Shown: positions 1 to 7,739 of the stretch, one piece after another
Layout of the letters: the number at the start of each line of letters is the position of its first letter
Position numbering within the stretch: the first letter of the stretch is position 1
Origin: Oscillospiraceae bacterium
GTDB taxonomy: Bacteria > Bacillota > Clostridia > Oscillospirales > Oscillospiraceae
Direction of reading: 5' to 3'
Assembly: GCA_022792495.1 (NCBI GenBank)
Contig: JAAWBD010000021.1
Span: 1 to 43,485 of the forward strand
Length of the DNA: 43,485 nt
Notes under the pieces: generated by a model
Told to the model about the DNA's origin: nothing
What the model saw: the letters and a program-made list of their open reading frames with translations, nothing else
Database searches by the model: none
Position numbers and translations under genes: made by a program

Positions 1-2
1 AG

Positions 3-128
3 TTTCTGTCTGCCCACCTGGACAACTGGGACACGATTGATTTTGACGACCGGCGGAGGGTGACGGACATTATTCTCTCTCAAGTCCAGGCTACCAACGA
101 CCGAGTCTCTTTTGAGTGGAAAATCTGA
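3..128 (+). CDS. C-terminal end of a probable large serine recombinase (5' part outside window)
   Basis: Only the last 41 codons are present, in the third frame from the left edge, ending in TGA at 126-128. The tail has a Trp, an acidic and Arg-rich helix (DDRRRVTD), a hydrophobic ILSQV stretch and a final SFEWKI. This resembles the end of large serine recombinases, where a helix following the recombinase domain is followed by a short strand ending in a Trp-Lys pair. It is the only plus-strand gene in the island and points toward it, which suits an element-borne recombinase. The call rests on a short tail and could be wrong; any phage or ICE protein with such an ending is possible. Confidence 0.4.
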   Translation, partial: FLSAHLDNWDTIDFDDRRRVTDIILSQVQATNDRVSFEWKI

Positions 129-290
129 ACGCTTTTATAATCTGCGCCTTATATAACGGCTTGTGTGCCCTTGTTAAGCGTTGCTACTAAAATAATATTA
201 TATGATTATCTGCTACCAAAAAATCTATATCTACTCATGCAAAAAAGTCCCGTGACCACTTATGATGGCCGGACTTCTTTATCATTCCCT

Positions 291-308
291 TTCTTTGTTT
301 ATAGCGAG
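291..308 (+). repeat. Left copy of an 18-bp direct repeat flanking the defence island
   Basis: TTCTTTGTTTATAGCGAG here matches 17 of 18 bases at 11311-11328 in the same orientation. The last 14 bases are identical. The pair brackets the minus-strand defence genes. Similarity does not extend clearly beyond the core. By chance roughly one such pair could occur somewhere in a window of this size, so only the flanking position makes it notable. Confidence 0.35.
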
Positions 309-344
309 ACAGCGCAACCGGGATTATTTTCGGCAACCCATACT

Positions 345-386
345 AAAAGCGGCAAGAACCTATTCCTGTTGGTTCTTGCCGCTTTT
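345..386. terminator. Bidirectional rho-independent terminator
   Basis: Perfect 16-bp arms (AAAAGCGGCAAGAACC and its complement) surround a 10-base loop, with A and T runs at the ends. It lies 54 bases past the stop of the leftward DUF262 gene and about 220 bases past the recombinase stop, so it can end transcription from both sides. Confidence 0.85.
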
Positions 387-440
387 ACCATAGATTGCGT
401 TATTTAGTGTAAGGGATCCCAGTGGCTGTCCTGCATGCTC

Positions 441-2594
441 TTAATCATGAAAGTCCGCTAAAATCCCTGGATACAACTTTTTCATTTTCACAATGCGGTC
501 TTCTGTATCAATCCCGTCCGAGGACTGGTCTATGGAAATGCGTTGGAGCTCCAGCCTGGTCGTAAGGGAATAGATCACATATGCATCATTATGATGCTCC
601 ATATACCAGCCGTCCCGTTCAATGCGCTGCCCTTTTTCTTCCCGAGATATGTGCGTTGGGTCTATAGCCATGAGGAATGGAGAATAGGTGTTCTCAGACC
701 AGTACTGCTGGGTTTTCATGACTGACATCTCATATGGCTTCCTCTGTAAATCAAGCCAAGAGTACTTACCGTAGCTGTTGGGACGAAAAATCGGATACTT
801 GATGTAGTAATATCGCCAATCGTAGCGGGACGCAGCCTCGCAATCAGCAAGATAACGATCGTTTATCTGGGACAGCACAGCATCGGTGAAGATGTCCGCA
901 CGAGAAAGAAGGCTCTGCAAAACAGCCTTCGTTTGGTCAAATCCGATATTGGCGCTTCGGTGAAACAGCTGCCGCCAAGAGTTGGCATTGTCTGTGGCGC
1001 CAAGTTGGTAGCGCCAACCGCTCCGCTCCTGCTGGGAGTAGTTTCCAATCGTCAGGAGCGCACAACTCACTAAATCCCGATCGCACGCCATCAGGGACGC
1101 AAAACGGGAAAAGAATTCGGGATGTTCCAAACCTACCACACTGATTTGACCATATAACAGATCATGGTCTTCCAAATCAAACAACGACTGGGCCAAGGAA
1201 GTATTCTTTGCAGTCCACTCCAACTTGCACCTTTCTTCCTCCAGTTGATGAATGTTGAGCGCCAGCGGAATGGTGGCATCGATCACGCCATCCTTGATAA
1301 TCAGCTCAATCTGACGCAGGTCGGCGGGCATACGGTTTCTCTGAGTGCTGTTACTGATTTGATCCTCAGAGTTTTGCACCAGATTATTGACAATGCGAAG
1401 ACGACGAATAAAATCCTCTTCCGTGATAGATGTTTGATTTTGTAAATACACTAACACAGCATACAGGATTAGAACACGAGTCAATGGGAACTGACGACCG
1501 GGATAATATTGAAGACAGTCCGCAAAGATATCCAGGGAATACCCGTTGGCATTAACAATGACCTTACCGGGAGAAGACTCTTTTGTAAAGTATTGCTCCA
1601 AAAATGCTTTGGGCTTTTTGCCCGTCGGTAAAGCACACCAGCAATCAAAACCCGTCGTCAGCATTTCAATGTTTTGATGCACTTCCGGATTGGTAGAAGA
1701 AAAATAGGTAGCTAAAAGGTGAAATTCATCCCGTTTTCTTCCCTCAGGTGTATCGCCATTTTTATAGCACAGGATGTCGCAAAGAAAACGGAAGTATCTG
1801 AGAAATTCGTCGTCGATAATGTTATCCGCATCCCGGTATTGCCAGAGGAGGTCAGTCCAATCCCGATCGATCTTCTCAATCATGCTCTTTGCTTTGGCAC
1901 CATCTATCGCTTTTAATTCCCGCTCCAGCTCCGCTTTGAAATGCTCAAACCTTGTCAAAGGCTTTCCACGAGAGTTCATTTTGATATATAGCTCATCTGT
2001 AAGACCCATATCCTGAATGGGCAGAAAGTAGAAGGAAATTGCGCCATCCTTCAAACGCTGCCACAGATCTCCTACATTCTTAAATCGCCAGTCGATGGCA
2101 TCCAGCATAACCATCATTGATTGGATCGTGGGATCTTTATTCCAATCCAGCGGATACCAATGCTGGTCTCTGATCTCCTGAGACAGGGTTTCGGAAAATG
2201 TGGGCGTAAACGAAATGAGCTCTTTACAAAAATTCCGGGCACTGTAGCGGGTCTCGTAGCTAAAGCCCTCTAAAAACGCATATTCCGCCGTCGGTATATC
2301 TCCCTTTTTTGCCGCATACCAGTGCAGCAGAAATAGGGTAGTCAGACGCTGCTGCCCATCTAATGGGATCAGCTCACCCTCGGCATTTATATCACCGTAG
2401 ATGAAGTCCAGGGTAATGGGCGTTTGCGTAACGGCAGTATACAGTGCGTCCAAAAATCGCTCCCGTATGCGGACAACTGCCCCGTCGGTGCGCCCTTGTG
2501 CGTAATCGCGCTGGATGATGGGTATGACAATTCTCTTGATGGGAGGATCTTCATTGGAAAAGATATCTATAAAGGTGTGTAAGTTGGCGCTCAT
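441..2594 (-). CDS. DUF262 (GmrSD N-terminal-like) protein without a visible HNH domain
   Basis: A 717-residue protein. The N-terminal DUF262/ParB-like fold is shown by PIIQRDYAQGR (about residues 25-35) and by LDGQQRLTTLFLL (about 78-90); the DGQQR motif is the nucleotide-binding and hydrolysis signature of the family used by GmrSD and SspE enzymes. The C-terminal two thirds has no recognisable DUF1524 HNH nuclease motif. A frame extension to a TTG at 2615 exists, but the ATG at 2594 is preceded by GGAAGGGGGG at good spacing and is chosen. It begins one base after the stop of the DUF262-DUF1524 gene upstream, so the two are probably co-translated. Role in modified-DNA sensing or phage defence is inferred from family and context; the exact substrate is unknown. 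Confidence 0.75.
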   Translation of the reverse strand: MSANLHTFIDIFSNEDPPIKRIVIPIIQRDYAQGRTDGAVVRIRERFLDALYTAVTQTPITLDFIYGDINAEGELIPLDGQQRLTTLFLLHWYAAKKGDIPTAEYAFLEGFSYETRYSARNFCKELISFTPTFSETLSQEIRDQHWYPLDWNKDPTIQSMMVMLDAIDWRFKNVGDLWQRLKDGAISFYFLPIQDMGLTDELYIKMNSRGKPLTRFEHFKAELERELKAIDGAKAKSMIEKIDRDWTDLLWQYRDADNIIDDEFLRYFRFLCDILCYKNGDTPEGRKRDEFHLLATYFSSTNPEVHQNIEMLTTGFDCWCALPTGKKPKAFLEQYFTKESSPGKVIVNANGYSLDIFADCLQYYPGRQFPLTRVLILYAVLVYLQNQTSITEEDFIRRLRIVNNLVQNSEDQISNSTQRNRMPADLRQIELIIKDGVIDATIPLALNIHQLEEERCKLEWTAKNTSLAQSLFDLEDHDLLYGQISVVGLEHPEFFSRFASLMACDRDLVSCALLTIGNYSQQERSGWRYQLGATDNANSWRQLFHRSANIGFDQTKAVLQSLLSRADIFTDAVLSQINDRYLADCEAASRYDWRYYYIKYPIFRPNSYGKYSWLDLQRKPYEMSVMKTQQYWSENTYSPFLMAIDPTHISREEKGQRIERDGWYMEHHNDAYVIYSLTTRLELQRISIDQSSDGIDTEDRIVKMKKLYPGILADFHD

Positions 2595-2595
2595 T

Positions 2596-4293
2596 TTATT
2601 TACCCCCCCTTCCAATCGCTATGTCCTCGTCCAGGTAGTCATGCAAAACCTTATTCATTTTAGCAATGTAGGCCACCCGGTCGCTTTCACCCCAAAAATG
2701 AATCTGGGTTTCTTCTGACGGCGTATAGTATTTCAGAAACACCATACGGGTACAGAAGGGGATATATTTCCCCTCCTGATCCATCTTCACAATAATGTTT
2801 CGTTTAACATCAAAGGTGGCGTTGTTGAGTGCGGCATTGTCCTCCACGCTCAGCAAAGCCAGGTTTGCGATGGTGTGCAGATATTCCTCGCTTCCCTTGG
2901 GGGACAGAACAACCACGGCGCGCTGGTGCAGCTGCTTAAATTCATCCTCTGATAGCTTCGTTTTTGCTATAGCCTCTTTCATATCTTCCAAAAGGGTAAT
3001 ATGATCACCATCCAACGAGCGGATCGCTTCCATGTGGTATTTTAGCCACAGCTTCCACCCTTCCTGTGTGCGCATGCCCTCCGAATGCTGGGCGTGAATA
3101 TGCTCTAAGCTCCAAGTCTTGGACTTGAATCGAAAAAAAGGAAAGCGCTGCATATCTCCCTGCTTGCGTACTGATTCCACATTGAACAGTAGCAGCAATC
3201 TATAGATTTTTTGCTGATCTGAGGTGTTGTCATAGCTCAATTCTCCATAATTTCTTCCAGCGGAAATACTCTTCTTAATCTGTTCATGCAGACACGCATG
3301 GAATTGTCGCTTCGTTTTTCCTTTGGACAGAGTAAACAAATCTTCCAAGCGGCTCCCCGTTGTGATCAAGTAGCCAATTTTATGATAAAGATCATGATCC
3401 TCGTACCAGCTTTTAAGCATCAAAAATGTGTGCTGAATCTCATTCCAAATATCCTCCAGCTTTTTGTCTCGCTTCATATGATCAAAGCAGAAAAAAGTAT
3501 AGTAGGAATCACGGGAAGATGAGTCGCCTCCGGCAATTAAATTCAAAATCAACTCGATGTGTGTTTGGGATGCTCTGGCATCCTGGTTTGTCAGGAAACT
3601 CCACAGAGAATGATTTTGCAGCTCCCGCTCAATGTTGTCCCACTGCAGGGCAATTTCCTCCTGTTTTTCCCTTGTCATTCCGCTCGTTCCCCTGCTTAAA
3701 AACATAGCCTTGACCAGTTCCGCATTGGTAAGGGGAATTTTCCCTATATTCAGGCGAGTAAACAGCCCAATAGCATCTTCTGTTTCAGCCACCTCATACC
3801 AAATAATTTTTACATTTTCCGTCAGATACTTGTTCATGTTAGTTGCCGCCTGCACTTGATCACGCTCTGAGAACCAGTCCTCAATTGTATTGTAAGCATT
3901 CTTCATAAACCAATAATCAATCTCATCAATCTCACGGGTAAAATCCATATCCGTAAGATAGTCCTGAGAACTCGCTCTTGTCTCATATGTCAGCGAGAAT
4001 TTGGGAGCAGAAATCCATCCATTACTGGACTTATGCATATAGGTATAGAGCAAAAATAGCGTCGTTAACCGCTGCTGTCCGTCAATCAATTCAAAACGAT
4101 CACCTTCCCTACGGACAACAATGGGCTGCAGACAATAGGGCTTGTCACCATTAGATAAAATATCCTCCAACAGACGCTTTACCTCAATTTCGCCCCATCG
4201 ATATCCTCTTTGGTAAGACGCAACAAAAAACTTACCTGTTACTTGCGCCACAAGCTTGGCTTCTAAATTAATTTTTATTTCACTTTCTTGCAT
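2596..4293 (-). CDS. DUF262-DUF1524 protein, GmrSD-like type IV restriction/defence nuclease
   Basis: A 565-residue single-chain GmrSD-type protein. DUF262 motifs are SYQRGYRW (26-33) and LIDGQQRLTTLFLL (69-82), plus FTRLNIGKIPLTNAEL (about 178-193), which is the conserved loop of this fold. The C-terminal DUF1524 HNH nuclease shows SLEHIHAQ (395-402) and the later NLALLSVEDNAALNN and F-K motif (about 476-496). In the family the N-terminal domain hydrolyses NTP and senses modified DNA, and the HNH domain cleaves it (GmrSD on glucosyl-hydroxymethyl cytosine, SspE with phosphorothioate systems). AGGGGG precedes the ATG. It sits between a small orphan and a second DUF262 gene. No DNA-modification genes are visible here, so an SspE-type partner system is not supported. 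Confidence 0.85.
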   Translation of the reverse strand: MQESEIKINLEAKLVAQVTGKFFVASYQRGYRWGEIEVKRLLEDILSNGDKPYCLQPIVVRREGDRFELIDGQQRLTTLFLLYTYMHKSSNGWISAPKFSLTYETRASSQDYLTDMDFTREIDEIDYWFMKNAYNTIEDWFSERDQVQAATNMNKYLTENVKIIWYEVAETEDAIGLFTRLNIGKIPLTNAELVKAMFLSRGTSGMTREKQEEIALQWDNIERELQNHSLWSFLTNQDARASQTHIELILNLIAGGDSSSRDSYYTFFCFDHMKRDKKLEDIWNEIQHTFLMLKSWYEDHDLYHKIGYLITTGSRLEDLFTLSKGKTKRQFHACLHEQIKKSISAGRNYGELSYDNTSDQQKIYRLLLLFNVESVRKQGDMQRFPFFRFKSKTWSLEHIHAQHSEGMRTQEGWKLWLKYHMEAIRSLDGDHITLLEDMKEAIAKTKLSEDEFKQLHQRAVVVLSPKGSEEYLHTIANLALLSVEDNAALNNATFDVKRNIIVKMDQEGKYIPFCTRMVFLKYYTPSEETQIHFWGESDRVAYIAKMNKVLHDYLDEDIAIGRGGK

Positions 4294-4342
4294 ACTTTTA
4301 CCCCCTATGGCTGATGATAATTAAAAATAGTTGCATAAAGAA

Positions 4343-4567
4343 TCAGGCAGTCTTGGTTGACTTACACTCTATTCCGCCTGTAGAATTCCCACCGCCAGCG
4401 GAGAAGACACTATGCAAGGGCTTGTCCAGATACTCACACGCTTTATCGTAAATCCATTGTGACACCCCGCATGATGCCTCCGTAGTGTCAATTGGTGCGG
4501 TAGCCCGCCAAGCAGCCAGGATTTCTGACAGCTCCTCGCCAATTTTGTTGTTGATGACCTTGCTCAT
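4343..4567 (-). CDS. 74-residue orphan protein between helicase and DUF262 genes
   Basis: Small acidic-to-neutral protein with an N-terminal helix (VINNKIGEELSEILAAW) and two cysteines; no family recognised. It starts 21 bases after the helicase stop and ends about 50 bases before the next gene, filling the only gap in the cluster. The Shine-Dalgarno is poor: the good GGAGG upstream fits another ATG at 4585 in a different frame that gives only a short peptide. Its place suggests co-transcription with the defence genes. It could be a regulator, an antitoxin-like factor or a non-coding spacer. Confidence 0.45.
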   Translation of the reverse strand: MSKVINNKIGEELSEILAAWRATAPIDTTEASCGVSQWIYDKACEYLDKPLHSVFSAGGGNSTGGIECKSTKTA

Positions 4568-4588
4568 ACAGTCCGGGTTTCCGCATTT

Positions 4589-6874
4589 TTACGCCTCCGT
4601 ATCCCCGGCAAATCTCGCATAATACTCCTCCAACTTTTCATCACAAATCTTCGCAATCTCCGCCTTTTCTGCGTTACTCAGGTGCTTCCATACAGACTCT
4701 TCCATCTGTACGATTCCCAGGGTCTTAGTATGGTAGAGCATCTGCATATCCTCAAACCGTTTGAAGGGATTGGACAGGATGTTTCGCTCAGCCTCTTTAT
4801 CGGTATAGCCGCCTTTGGCAAAGATACTGTTTTCCCTCTCCACAATCAGGCCTGCGGAGCGGCGGCCCTCATAGTAGGATTTGAAATAAGAGACAATATC
4901 CTCCAGCCTAATCAGTCCCCGCTCGTCGGCATAGAGCAAGATAGCTTTGATCAGTACCGGCTTATAGGAGTAACTCATGTCCATCTGACGGATCATATCC
5001 ATAAACATGTCCTTACGGTTGGAGTCATCAATCAGTGTCCATTCATACTGCTGAGCGTACTTTTCCAGCGTCTTCTCCTTAAAATACTTAAAGGTCCGGT
5101 GTTCGCTCATCGGTACTACCAAATCGGGCACCAGCTTGCCTTCCCGGACATATCGCTCGATGGTCTCCGTCTGCACATCCACCCGGCGGACAAACTCCAT
5201 CTGGGAGATCATACCCTCCGCCTCTTCCTGCCAGTTAAAGATATCCACCAGCTCATAGTCTGTGGCATCTACCGGCCAGTCAATCAACGCCTCCGGCTTC
5301 TCTCCTCTGGCGTACAACTCCGTTTCCGCCGCTTTCTTTGCGCCAGAAGCCACGGCCAGCTGGCCAGGTTTATACTCCTTTAGTTTGAACAGACGGTGAA
5401 GGGATTGAGACATATTGTACTGACTGGCATTGTCCACAAAGTCAAATACCATCAGGCTCTCTTTACCCTCGCATAGCCGCATCCCACGTCCCAGCTGCTG
5501 AGTATACAGCACTTTGGACATAGTGGGCCGGGCCATAAACAGAACTTCGATTTCCGGGCAATCCCAACCCTCGTTGAGCAGATCGCAGGCACACAACACC
5601 TGGATTTCTCTGTTGACAAACTTGTCCTGAAACTCTTTCCGCTCCGATTGCTTCATGCCGCCGGAGACAGAGACCGCTTGGATACCTGCCCCCCGAAACA
5701 ATTCAGCAATCTGTTCGGCGTGCTTTACCGAGGCGCAGAACACCACTGTACGCTTGTCACGAACATATTGAAGCCAAGTATCTACAATGAGGCGATTACG
5801 TTCTGGCACATAGATTTTGCTCTCCAGATCTCGAATGTTGTATTGAACGCTATTAAACCTCACCTTGCTCAGGTCAATGTTGGTATGGATGCGGATACAC
5901 CGCACCGGGACTAATTCGCCAATTTCCACGGCCGTCTGGATGTCCAACTTGTGAGCGGTATTTTTGAAAATGTCCAAGATTACTGTGTTGTCATCGGTTC
6001 GCTCCGGTGTAGCGGTCAGACCAAGGGTAAAGGCAGGCTTGAAATAAGACAACACTTTTTGATATGTATCCGCCGCCGCATGATGGGCTTCATCCACAAT
6101 AAGGTAATCAAAAGCATTATCTTTGAAACTGTCCAGATGGAGTGCCACACTCTGCACACTGCCACAAACCACGTGAGCATTGGGCTGCTTTATGCTCTCC
6201 ATATAGCGTCCTACGGCGACGCCGGGCCAAAGCTTGCGAAAAGTTTCTGTAGCTTGGTTGACCAGTTCCTGCGTGTGAGCCAGGAACAGTGTCCTGCCGC
6301 CGCAGCGTTTAGCGTCCATAACGGCAGTCACCGTCTTGCCGGTTCCTGTGGCGTGGTATAAAAGGGCAATGGTTTCACTGTTGGAACGCATCTCCTCCAG
6401 TGATTTCAATGCGGCAATTTGGTGCCCCTTCAATTCCAGGTCAGCTCCATCCAACGCCTTTCCGCGCTGAGTAGGCAAGTAGTCCTCAATCTCTTTGAAC
6501 TGAGGGTGACTTCCCAGAAATATGCGCAGCTCATCCTTTACGCTTTCCGGCTGGATCTGCATCTGCCGCACTGCCCAACGGTAGACATCCCAGCCCAGAT
6601 AGACCATACTGTTCTGCTTGAGCAGGTCATCATAGAACTTACCAGAGGAAACCATCTGCTTATTGTGGGTCGCCTCATCATCAATCTCAATGGCTATTCG
6701 GCGTGGCCCACTCTCCAGCACAAAATCGGCATAGCGGCTGTTCTGGTAAATATCGAAAAAATGATACTGGGAATAGAGGTATCCCGCCTTTTCTGCTCCA
6801 AAGGTCTCGCTGAATAAGTCGATAAACAGGTCTTCCGCTGCGCTGCCGGAGGCAGAATAGTATGAACTCCGCAT
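4589..6874 (-). CDS. Nuclease-like domain fused to superfamily 2 DEAH helicase
   Basis: A 761-residue protein. The first 130 residues look like a DUF559/Vsr-type PD-(D/E)XK nuclease: RYADFVLESG (Asp50) and AIEIDDEATHN (Glu63, Asp65). The SF2 helicase core follows: Walker A ATGTGKT (175-181), DEAH box (261-264), LTATPERTD (about 286-294), and a second RecA domain with LNEGWDCPE and QQLGRGMRL. About 250 C-terminal residues are mostly helical and unassigned. The layout recalls type III restriction helicases and the ResIII family, yet no methyltransferase is nearby. GAGG precedes ATG 6874, 7 bases after the SANT-like gene's stop. Probable DNA translocase and nuclease of a defence module; function is inferred. 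Confidence 0.8.
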   Translation of the reverse strand: MRSSYYSASGSAAEDLFIDLFSETFGAEKAGYLYSQYHFFDIYQNSRYADFVLESGPRRIAIEIDDEATHNKQMVSSGKFYDDLLKQNSMVYLGWDVYRWAVRQMQIQPESVKDELRIFLGSHPQFKEIEDYLPTQRGKALDGADLELKGHQIAALKSLEEMRSNSETIALLYHATGTGKTVTAVMDAKRCGGRTLFLAHTQELVNQATETFRKLWPGVAVGRYMESIKQPNAHVVCGSVQSVALHLDSFKDNAFDYLIVDEAHHAAADTYQKVLSYFKPAFTLGLTATPERTDDNTVILDIFKNTAHKLDIQTAVEIGELVPVRCIRIHTNIDLSKVRFNSVQYNIRDLESKIYVPERNRLIVDTWLQYVRDKRTVVFCASVKHAEQIAELFRGAGIQAVSVSGGMKQSERKEFQDKFVNREIQVLCACDLLNEGWDCPEIEVLFMARPTMSKVLYTQQLGRGMRLCEGKESLMVFDFVDNASQYNMSQSLHRLFKLKEYKPGQLAVASGAKKAAETELYARGEKPEALIDWPVDATDYELVDIFNWQEEAEGMISQMEFVRRVDVQTETIERYVREGKLVPDLVVPMSEHRTFKYFKEKTLEKYAQQYEWTLIDDSNRKDMFMDMIRQMDMSYSYKPVLIKAILLYADERGLIRLEDIVSYFKSYYEGRRSAGLIVERENSIFAKGGYTDKEAERNILSNPFKRFEDMQMLYHTKTLGIVQMEESVWKHLSNAEKAEIAKICDEKLEEYYARFAGDTEA

Positions 6875-6883
6875 AGCGAATCC

Positions 6884-7228
6884 TCATTTCTTATACAGAT
6901 CGTCTCTCTTTTGAATTTTGCCCAGCCGGGCCAGACGAGATGCAATCGCACCTTCACTCCGCTTGAAATAGGCACATATTTCCCGGCGGTTCTTCCCCTC
7001 ATCAAACATCTGGCAAAGAACAGTGTCGTCAGCCTCTGTCCAAGGCTTGCCCGCATTTTCTGGTTGCGGTTTCTTTGACTTGGCAGAAAGCTCATTAATA
7101 GCGCAGTAAAGCGCCCTAATGATTTCCGGTGCATTATAGACAGAATCTCTTGGCAATACTTCCCCTGTCAATGGGTCTATTCCCTCCGCCAAGCCTGTCA
7201 GCACTTCCTTGGCACGCTGTATGTCCAT
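6884..7228 (-). CDS. Small SANT/helix-turn-helix-like DNA-binding protein
   Basis: A 114-residue protein. The N-terminal half is a helical segment with DPLTGEVLP; the C-terminal half (about residues 61-105) has GKPWTEADDTVL, a charged turn and EGAIASRLARLG, the pattern of a SANT/Myb-like or sigma-region-4-like helix-turn-helix. The start is set at the ATG at 7228, which follows AGGGAG by six bases; this puts it one base after the stop of the MazG-like gene. A slightly longer start at 7243 would overlap that gene. Likely regulator or DNA-targeting subunit of the helicase module; this role is inferred from the operon only. Confidence 0.65.
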   Translation of the reverse strand: MDIQRAKEVLTGLAEGIDPLTGEVLPRDSVYNAPEIIRALYCAINELSAKSKKPQPENAGKPWTEADDTVLCQMFDEGKNRREICAYFKRSEGAIASRLARLGKIQKRDDLYKK

Positions 7229-7229
7229 A

Positions 7230-7553
7230 TTAATCTCCCTCATACACTTCTTTTAACAGCAGTCTATTTTCAAAGCCACCTCGTTGGACAGCTTTTTCCT
7301 TTCGCACCTGTTCCAGCTGCTCCCAGCTCCAGCCTCGAGCCTTGACCACTGTTCCTACAACCTCCAACAGGTCTGCCAGTTCCTCCAGCGATTTGCTTTC
7401 TTGATATTCCGCCAATTCCTCGTTCAGCTTGGTGTCCAGCATCTCCAAATATCGTTCATCTGGCAGTGTCTCTATCAAGCATATTTTGCCGTCCGCCTCA
7501 ATAATTTCTGGTATTCGATCCCGAACCAACTTGTTATAGACTTTGATTGCCAT
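7230..7553 (-). CDS. MazG-like nucleoside triphosphate pyrophosphohydrolase
   Basis: A 107-residue all-alpha NTP pyrophosphatase of the phosphoribosyl-ATP-pyrophosphohydrolase/MazG superfamily. It has the family N-terminus YNKLVRDRIPEII and the metal-binding pattern NEELAEY (Glu45, Glu46, Glu49) followed by EELADLLEV (Glu58, Asp61). Such enzymes remove non-canonical or alarmone nucleotides. ATG 7553 follows a GGGGGG Shine-Dalgarno. It is the first gene of a run continuing with the SANT-like, helicase and DUF262 genes, with overlaps of a few bases or less. Placement inside a defence module raises the possibility of nucleotide-pool signalling, although stand-alone house-cleaning is the default reading. 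Confidence 0.85.
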   Translation of the reverse strand: MAIKVYNKLVRDRIPEIIEADGKICLIETLPDERYLEMLDTKLNEELAEYQESKSLEELADLLEVVGTVVKARGWSWEQLEQVRKEKAVQRGGFENRLLLKEVYEGD

Positions 7554-7739
7554 TCATTAGCCCCCCAAATCATCTCATCGGCTGGCAAAAGCTATATTGA
7601 AAAATTGTGTGGATAAACACGGGACCACAGGTGCGGTGCAGTTCTCTCGTCTTGCTATTCTTTTCAAACACTTTGATTACTCCTACGTTTTCTCGCTCCC
7701 TGTTCTAATTTTGCCAGACAATAGCGCTGTCCCTCTGCC

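Larger units (their letters stand above)
129..440. other. Intergenic stretch between recombinase tail and DUF262 gene
   Basis: About 310 bases with no convincing gene. An 80-codon open frame at 165-407 runs straight through the perfect terminator hairpin at 345-386, so it is not coding. The stretch holds that terminator and an 18-base motif (291-308) that recurs once at 11311-11328 near the other end of the island. Confidence 0.6.

Noticed and set aside
165..407. An 80-codon plus-strand frame after the recombinase tail
   Set aside because: It runs through a perfect terminator hairpin and has no ribosome site or family resemblance.
2596..4293. SspE-type phosphorothioation-linked defence
   Set aside because: The DUF262-DUF1524 architecture fits, but no dnd or sspABCD genes are nearby.
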